Part shown: in pieces, positions 5,611 through 10,012 of the stretch
Numbering within the stretch: the first letter of the stretch is position 1
Layout of the letters: every line of letters begins with the position of its first letter
DNA from: an uncultured Bacillus sp.
Lineage (GTDB): Bacteria; Bacillota; Bacilli; Bacillales; Cytobacillaceae
Length of the DNA: 10,012 nucleotides
Direction: 5' to 3'
NCBI GenBank assembly: GCA_937902115.1
Contig: CALGSR010000038.1
Coordinates: 1-10,012 of the forward strand
Notes under the pieces: generated by a model
Told to the model about the DNA's origin: nothing
Seen by the model: the letters and a program-made list of their open reading frames with translations, nothing else
The model's database searches: none
Translations under genes and position numbers: made by a program

Positions 5611-7491
5611 ATGAATCAGAAAGATAAATTTGAATTAACTGGAAAAATATTATTATATCTAATTCCAGTTCTGGGTATAATTGGAGTTACTATTCCATTT
5701 ATTTTAGGTCAAAGTAATTTGGCTCTACTTGGAAGTTATCTTGCTTTCCCTATGATTTTATCTTCTATTCTATATTTAAAAATTGAGACTAAAACAAAGA
5801 ATGATTTATATTTATCAAATAGATTATTTCGCTTATTTTTAATTTTTAATTTTTTTGGAATAGCTTATTCTATCTATTTAATCCATTCAAACCAGATTCG
5901 GCCTTTTTTTTATTTTTTTTTAATGACTTTTTTATTTTTATCGATTTTATTACAAATTATCCTTTTTAAAAATAGTAAAAAAAGTATAATAATTATTTTA
6001 ACTCAAATCTTTATAATAAACCTAGATTTAATTTGGGGCGTTAGTTTAAATTATGACTTTTTTATATCTAGAACAGATCCTATTGTTCATGCGTGGTATA
6101 TCGAAAATCTAATAAATGATTTTTATTTAACCGACGTTTTCTTTGATTATAAGACATTTCCCCTTTGGCATATATTATGCGCTATAACTTATTCATTTAT
6201 GAAAGATTTTCTACCGATCCATAAAATAATGTTTTTTATAAATGGCATAACTTTTTCTTTCATGTTAGTGAGCTGTTATTCTATTTCTATCCGAATTTTC
6301 AGAGATATAAAAATAGCTCTTATCTCATCTTTATTTATAGCATTTTATCCTGCAGTAATTTTATATGGCATGGCCTCGATACCTAGAAGTGCCATTTTTC
6401 TTATAGAATTATTATTATTATTATTATTATTATTGGACAGAAATAATATAATGAAACTACTTACTGCTTTTTTCTTAACTATAATTATTACTTTATACCA
6501 CCTTCCATCTATATTTTTTATAGTTTTATTACTAATATTAGTATATATCTTTGAAAATATTTATTTAGAAGAAGGTGAAAACTTTTTATCATCTAAATAC
6601 TTGCTATTTTCTATAGTTATAACCCTAACTAATTTATTATATTATTCTCAACAACTCTTTGTAACGCTAATACCGATTATTTTAACTGATACGCCTTCTC
6701 GCATAGTATCATTTTCTGTGATATATACCCCGATTAGCGAACTAGGTAACTACCTTCAATACTCGCTTATTTTATTTTTTATTCTCTTCGGGTTTTTTTT
6801 AGCTATGAAATCGGATAGTATGCCTCCAATAGGTAAAATATTTTGTTTAATTGGTCTTTTATCAATACCTGTCTCTTTTCCGGGTCCATCTTTGCTTATC
6901 ACTAAGCTGTTTTCTGATTTTAATGTCTCTCGTTTTGAAGAATATACATTTCTATTTGTATGCTTGACGGGAGCTGTAGGTCTGAAGGAAATTTTCCCCA
7001 AAATATTAAATAAGAAATTTCTCCTAATTTTGATTGTATTTACGGTAATGGTTTTCTTATCCTTAACGAATGATTTTATCTCTTCAGATAATCCTTTGAT
7101 CAAAAGACCATTTTATACATATTATATTACATACCAGGAAGAAGAGGCTTTTCTAAAAATCGCATCAATTGCAAAAGGGTACATATTATCTGATTATGTA
7201 ACTACACGATATCTTATGAATTCAAAATTTGACAAAAAATCGCATATTTTAGAAGCTGACAGCATTAATATGAGTATTCAAAGAAATAATAGTAACGATG
7301 TTATATTAATTAGAAGTAATGAGCTAAAAAAAAGACCTTTGAAGATATATTCTAATGACAATGCTAAATTCAAATTAGATCCATCTTGGAAGCATGCTTT
7401 GGACTATTACTATAAAGATGCCATATTATGGGGCGATCTGATTAGATTTAATAAAATATATACGACTAATACAGTAGATGGTTTCAATTAG
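5611..7491 (+). CDS. Polytopic membrane protein, probable GT-C glycosyltransferase or polymerase
   Basis: The 626-residue protein has about thirteen hydrophobic segments, the first ones near 13-33, 38-58, 71-92, 98-118 and 124-144, the last near 469-487. A roughly 140-residue soluble tail follows. A loop at about 145-185 carries RTDPIVHAWYIENLI (154-168). An acidic residue with a nearby histidine in an early outward loop is characteristic of GT-C transferases, which use lipid-phosphate-linked sugars outside the cell. The tail contains EEAFLKIA (511-518) and YILSDYVTTRYL (524-535), similar in layout to the tails of archaeal GT-C proteins. An O-antigen-polymerase-like role is the main alternative. 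The gene is far more AT-rich than all its neighbours, with many ATA, TTA and AAA codons, suggesting a separate origin. Its stop overlaps the convergent flippase stop. Confidence 0.6.
   Translation: MNQKDKFELTGKILLYLIPVLGIIGVTIPFILGQSNLALLGSYLAFPMILSSILYLKIETKTKNDLYLSNRLFRLFLIFNFFGIAYSIYLIHSNQIRPFFYFFLMTFLFLSILLQIILFKNSKKSIIIILTQIFIINLDLIWGVSLNYDFFISRTDPIVHAWYIENLINDFYLTDVFFDYKTFPLWHILCAITYSFMKDFLPIHKIMFFINGITFSFMLVSCYSISIRIFRDIKIALISSLFIAFYPAVILYGMASIPRSAIFLIELLLLLLLLLDRNNIMKLLTAFFLTIIITLYHLPSIFFIVLLLILVYIFENIYLEEGENFLSSKYLLFSIVITLTNLLYYSQQLFVTLIPIILTDTPSRIVSFSVIYTPISELGNYLQYSLILFFILFGFFLAMKSDSMPPIGKIFCLIGLLSIPVSFPGPSLLITKLFSDFNVSRFEEYTFLFVCLTGAVGLKEIFPKILNKKFLLILIVFTVMVFLSLTNDFISSDNPLIKRPFYTYYITYQEEEAFLKIASIAKGYILSDYVTTRYLMNSKFDKKSHILEADSINMSIQRNNSNDVILIRSNELKKRPLKIYSNDNAKFKLDPSWKHALDYYYKDAILWGDLIRFNKIYTTNTVDGFN
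6409..6435 (+). repeat. (TTA)8 microsatellite encoding polyleucine
   Basis: Eight TTA codons and one TTG in a row encode leucines 267-275 within a predicted membrane helix of the GT-C-like protein. The unit is three bases, so slippage would change leucine number without shifting the frame. Confidence 0.85.
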
Positions 7492-8741
7492 AGCCACATC
7501 TCTTTTCTCGCTATTAAAATGATCAGCAACCCTATAATCCCATAAGTGAAAATCCATGCATACCCTGCCCCAACGATCCCATATTTTTGTATTAGCAGAT
7601 AGCTTGATCCCATCAGCAGGATGCCACGGAGAGCATTCATCTTGACTATGCTCTTAACTTCCATCCTTACATTCTGAATAGGTACAAATAGATAATAAAC
7701 AGATACCGGGAAACTTGAGATTGCAATTATTCTCAGCAAGTCGAAGGCTTCTACATATTCTCCTTTAAAGAGCCTCAGTATCCAATCACCCAATAGGAGC
7801 ATGGCAATTACAGATGGCACTAGGAGAACTAGGCTTGCGCCTCCTGCACGTAGAACACTCTTCTTCAATCCCTCGCCATGGCTTCCTTCCACGAAGAGAG
7901 AGATCCCTAGGGATTGAGGAATGTATAGTACCAAGTTACCTATAGCGAAAGCTATGTAGTACTTGGCAGCCTCAGCCTCACCGAACATATTCAGCACCAT
8001 TAAAGGTATTATTAAACCAGGCACTGCAGCAAGTATGCTTGATGCATAATTCCAGAATGAGAATCTAAAAGACTTGCGGATAAACTCCCAATCTACAATC
8101 AACCGGATTGCTGCAATACTCCTATGAAGTATCAACAAGCCGAATAAGGAGGCGATCAAATATCCCAGACCTACAGATACGATAATGCCGAAGACACCCA
8201 GGAACGCGAGAGGGACTAGGGCTGGAACTCGGAGCGCCATGAAGACGTTCTGTAAAAAATAATGGTCCGTCTTCCTATCTGCTACGAAGGCGTTTCCAAT
8301 AATTGCTGCCACCGAGTTCACTAATCCTACCAATAGGAAGGCTAAGGCGTATTTTTGTTCCTTCATAAATAGCATGGAAGGGGCTATCATCTCTGCCAGC
8401 AGAATAAATATAACTACAGAAATGACACAGGCCGAAGTGGTAACGATCAGGCTAGTGCTTATTATTTTTCCTCTATCCTCTGAGTTGAAAAAACGGATTA
8501 CGGATGAATCGAAGCCGAGCCTTGAAAAAAGAATAACCAACCCAAGCGATGAGATAAGAGCTGTCGCCAGCCCTACTTGTTCAACTGAATACAATCGAGC
8601 CGCGATCATCCAGAAGAAAAAACCACAGCCTGCGTTGAAGACGTTGCACAAGGCCATGAAGAAAGAGTTCCTATACAAAGGATCTCTAGTTAAGCTTGCT
8701 ATCGCTCGGAATCTCTGATGGCTAAGTTGCTTAAAGTTCAT
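7488..8741 (-). CDS. Wzx-type oligosaccharide flippase (MOP superfamily)
   Basis: The 417-residue protein is a multi-span membrane protein of the polysaccharide-biosynthesis branch of the MOP exporter superfamily. It would flip lipid-linked oligosaccharide to the outer face. The first membrane block FFFWMIAARLYSVEQVGLAT (41-60) is the clearest family mark, with the aromatic-rich helix followed by ARLYS.E.VGLA. RLGFDSSVIRF (74-84) follows, and the second half restarts near FSFWNYASS (227-235), echoing the internal two-fold repeat of the family. About twelve hydrophobic segments can be counted, and at 417 residues it is somewhat shorter than many Wzx proteins, though no break is seen. A weak GGAG lies 14 bases before the ATG at 8739-8741. 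The gene is clearly GC-richer than the GT-C gene it meets tail to tail, and the glycan cassette and flippase point in opposite directions. Confidence 0.85.
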   Translation of the reverse strand: MNFKQLSHQRFRAIASLTRDPLYRNSFFMALCNVFNAGCGFFFWMIAARLYSVEQVGLATALISSLGLVILFSRLGFDSSVIRFFNSEDRGKIISTSLIVTTSACVISVVIFILLAEMIAPSMLFMKEQKYALAFLLVGLVNSVAAIIGNAFVADRKTDHYFLQNVFMALRVPALVPLAFLGVFGIIVSVGLGYLIASLFGLLILHRSIAAIRLIVDWEFIRKSFRFSFWNYASSILAAVPGLIIPLMVLNMFGEAEAAKYYIAFAIGNLVLYIPQSLGISLFVEGSHGEGLKKSVLRAGGASLVLLVPSVIAMLLLGDWILRLFKGEYVEAFDLLRIIAISSFPVSVYYLFVPIQNVRMEVKSIVKMNALRGILLMGSSYLLIQKYGIVGAGYAWIFTYGIIGLLIILIARKEMWL

Positions 8742-9087
8742 TGTTGCTCGAGTGGCTCCAAACTAACAAATTATAATAATTCTTTCTTTCTCTCCTTGTA
8801 TGCACATCACATCATTATTTATGCTCTTCCAATTGGATTCAATTAGGAGAATACGGTGGCAATAAGATCGATGTGATACACATTCTAGAGCACATTTTAC
8901 GGTGGTGTGCCGAATTGTCTGTAATTTATCAGGCCCTGTTCTCCTGTCCGGTGAGCCAATCCCCCTAAATTGATAATACCTTTTTAGTCGTCATGCCTTC
9001 TTCTTTAGTATGGTAGATGGATAATGCCACTAAATCTCAGTTTTTTTTGTTTTTCATCGGAAACTGAGAGGTGCAACAAGCACTCAG
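8742..9087. other. Spacer between flippase and dehydrogenase
   Basis: No convincing gene lies in this 346-base stretch. On the minus strand, TTATTATAATT near 8769-8779 preceded by GAAAGAAAG could be a TATA box with an upstream purine element for the flippase, about 30 bases before its start. TACGGTGG occurs twice (8852-8859 and 8898-8905). ATGTG at 8871-8875 pairs with CACAT at 8879-8883. A plus-strand frame without a start codon runs for about 58 codons to a TAA near 8969 and reads plausibly near its end, but no family is recognised. Hairpins near the dehydrogenase stop are listed separately. Confidence 0.35.
9035..9087. terminator. Hairpins and T-run beyond the dehydrogenase stop
   Basis: TCTCAGTTT (9035-9043) pairs with AAACTGAGA (9061-9069), a perfect 9-bp stem around a 17-base loop. 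CTGAG at 9064-9068 can instead pair with CTCAG at 9083-9087, with an inner TGC/GCA pair, so the two hairpins exclude each other. The second ends directly against the stop codon at 9088-9090. On the plus strand a long T-run (9041-9048, then TTTTT) would stop rightward transcription. On the minus strand the same region follows the dehydrogenase end, but the run is then A-rich. Confidence 0.4.
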
Positions 9088-9975
9088 CTACCCAAGAGTC
9101 CTGATCTCATGCCCATTCTTATCCCCTCTTCCAATCCCCTTGTACACAAACCCCATATTGATAAACTTGTCCGGCTCCATAACATTCCGGCCGTCCACGA
9201 TGACTGGATTCTTCTGGCCGGTCATCTCTTTCACCCAGAGCGGATCTAGCTTGAAATAATCCAAGTGCCCTGTCATGATTGAAATGCAATCAACTCCCCT
9301 CACGACCTCATCTAGATGCTTATATAGTTCCACACCTGGATAGCTCAGCACATGGGGATCGTGTACTGCAACTATTGCCCCTGCTTCCAGCAAGAGATCT
9401 CTGTACAGCTCTGAGGGAGGATTTCGTGCATCATCCGAATCGTTGATAAAAGCCCATCCGAGAATTGCCACCTTGGAGCCTTCCGGCCTTTTGCCGATAC
9501 GTCCAAGCGCATCGACTGTGAGGTGATACATATGCTCCGGCATGAAATCGTTCACTTTTCTGGCGAGAACATAGATCGAATCCATTCCATCAGGGTAATC
9601 CAGCTCGCCGTCCCGAATCTTCACGCCGCGTTCCAGATGGTATGTATCCTTGGTCAAACAATGCCCGCCGACGCCTGCTCCCGGCCACAAGATGGCTCGT
9701 GTTATCCCTTCCCCTTTCAGGCTGTCTATGCCTGCTCTCACATCGTAGACATTGATGCCCATGGCCTCACAATACAGGGCCAGCTGATTCACGGCTGCAA
9801 TCTGAAGATCCCTGAATGTGTTCTCGGCAGTTTTTGTGACCTCTGCAGCAGTGGCTGTCATCTTGATGATCTTTCCTTTTGAAAGAACTGGAGAGTAAAG
9901 TTCAACCGCTCTCTCAGTGCTGGCCTCATCGATGCCTCCGACAATCCTGTCGTGTTCCCGAATGTTTTTGAGAAG
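9088..9975 (-). CDS. UDP-N-acetylmannosamine dehydrogenase-like enzyme, N-terminus missing
   Basis: This enzyme family oxidises C6 of a UDP-sugar twice with NAD+ to the uronic acid; this member looks closest to UDP-ManNAc dehydrogenase (WecC/WbpA type). About 295 residues are visible, starting LLKNIREHDRIVGGID, which normally follows HSPERVMPGR. The central domain carries TKTAENTFRDL with the conserved lysine and asparagine. GAGVGGHCLTKDTYHL holds the catalytic cysteine (residue 106 of the visible part). The C-terminal domain has GWAFINDSDDARNPPSEL and VDGRNVMEPDKF. The end near KGIGRG is normal. The methionine at 9859-9861 is internal (MTATAAEVTK), so a start there would be wrong. Upstream of 9975 the coding sequence is replaced by an inverted copy of part of this gene, so the Rossmann domain of about 150 residues or more is lost at the window edge. 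Confidence 0.85.
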   Translation of the reverse strand, partial: LLKNIREHDRIVGGIDEASTERAVELYSPVLSKGKIIKMTATAAEVTKTAENTFRDLQIAAVNQLALYCEAMGINVYDVRAGIDSLKGEGITRAILWPGAGVGGHCLTKDTYHLERGVKIRDGELDYPDGMDSIYVLARKVNDFMPEHMYHLTVDALGRIGKRPEGSKVAILGWAFINDSDDARNPPSELYRDLLLEAGAIVAVHDPHVLSYPGVELYKHLDEVVRGVDCISIMTGHLDYFKLDPLWVKEMTGQKNPVIVDGRNVMEPDKFINMGFVYKGIGRGDKNGHEIRTLG

Positions 9976-10012
9976 GCATCGATGAGGCCAGCACTGAGAG
10001 AGCGGTTGAACT
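9899..10012. repeat. Perfect 39-bp inverted repeat at the window end
   Basis: Positions 9899-9937 and 9974-10012 are exact inverted copies separated by 36 bases. The left arm is normal coding sequence of the dehydrogenase (its GGIDEASTERAVEL part read on the minus strand). The right arm stands where codons for the preceding HSPERVMPGR segment should be, and in the gene frame it gives no family-like protein. It runs exactly to the last base, so it may continue beyond the window. This is the picture expected of a fold-back chimera at a contig end, though a real inverted duplication cannot be excluded. Confidence 0.9.

Noticed and set aside
8374..8718. Plus-strand ORF of 114 codons inside the flippase
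   Set aside because: It is antisense to the conserved first half of the flippase, and no ribosome binding site or family pattern is seen.
9523..9882. Plus-strand ORF of 119 codons inside the dehydrogenase
   Set aside because: It is fully antisense to the conserved catalytic region of the dehydrogenase and has a histidine/cysteine-rich chance composition.
1..10012. Search for tRNA, rRNA, CRISPR arrays or intact transposase genes
   Set aside because: No cloverleaf-like sequence, no regular repeat-spacer array and no full-length transposase frame could be recognised on either strand.

Overview
This window looks like part of a surface-glycan biosynthesis region from an archaeon, most likely a methanogen of the Methanothrix (Methanosaeta)/Methanosarcinales type. 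That assignment is inference. It rests on archaeal-style ribosome binding sites (for example GGTGAT ahead of the amidotransferase), the overall look of the proteins, long AT-rich spacers with TATA-like boxes, and the mixture of sugar-nucleotide and polymer genes. No rRNA, tRNA or universal marker gene is present to prove it.

Layout. Positions 1-150 hold a non-coding spacer with a 'CACAGAG' type inverted repeat and a short hairpin. Positions 150-520 hold the wreck of a nucleotide-sugar dehydrogenase: a middle piece that stops at its HSPE motif, joined directly to a piece resembling the C-terminal domain. Four plus-strand genes follow: a membrane-anchored GT2 glycosyltransferase (517-1482), a WbpG/PseA-like N-acetyl sugar amidotransferase (1497-2633), a DUF354 GT-B-like protein (2646-3725) and, after a 380-base spacer, a CapK/PaaK-like adenylate-forming ligase (4106-5446). 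A very AT-rich polytopic membrane protein follows (5611-7491), probably a GT-C glycosyltransferase or polymerase. It meets a minus-strand Wzx-type flippase tail to tail (7488-8741), and their stop codons overlap. After a 346-base spacer comes the minus-strand C-terminal two thirds of a UDP-N-acetylmannosamine dehydrogenase-like enzyme (9088-9975), which is cut off near the right edge.

The genes fit one job. The dehydrogenase makes a UDP-sugar uronic acid, the amidotransferase would convert an acetamido group on a sugar to an acetamidino group, the GT2 and DUF354 proteins would transfer sugars at the membrane, the GT-C/polymerase would work on the outer face, and the flippase would move lipid-linked glycan across. 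The CapK-like ligase is the odd partner and suggests that an activated acid is attached somewhere.

Base composition is patchy. The dehydrogenase and flippase are GC-richer, the central cassette is AT-richer, and the GT-C gene is extremely AT-rich, which fits assembly by lateral exchange. The last 39 bases are a perfect inverted copy of 9899-9937 and replace the expected dehydrogenase sequence. This is either a fold-back assembly or amplification artefact or a real rearrangement, and the right edge should not be trusted.
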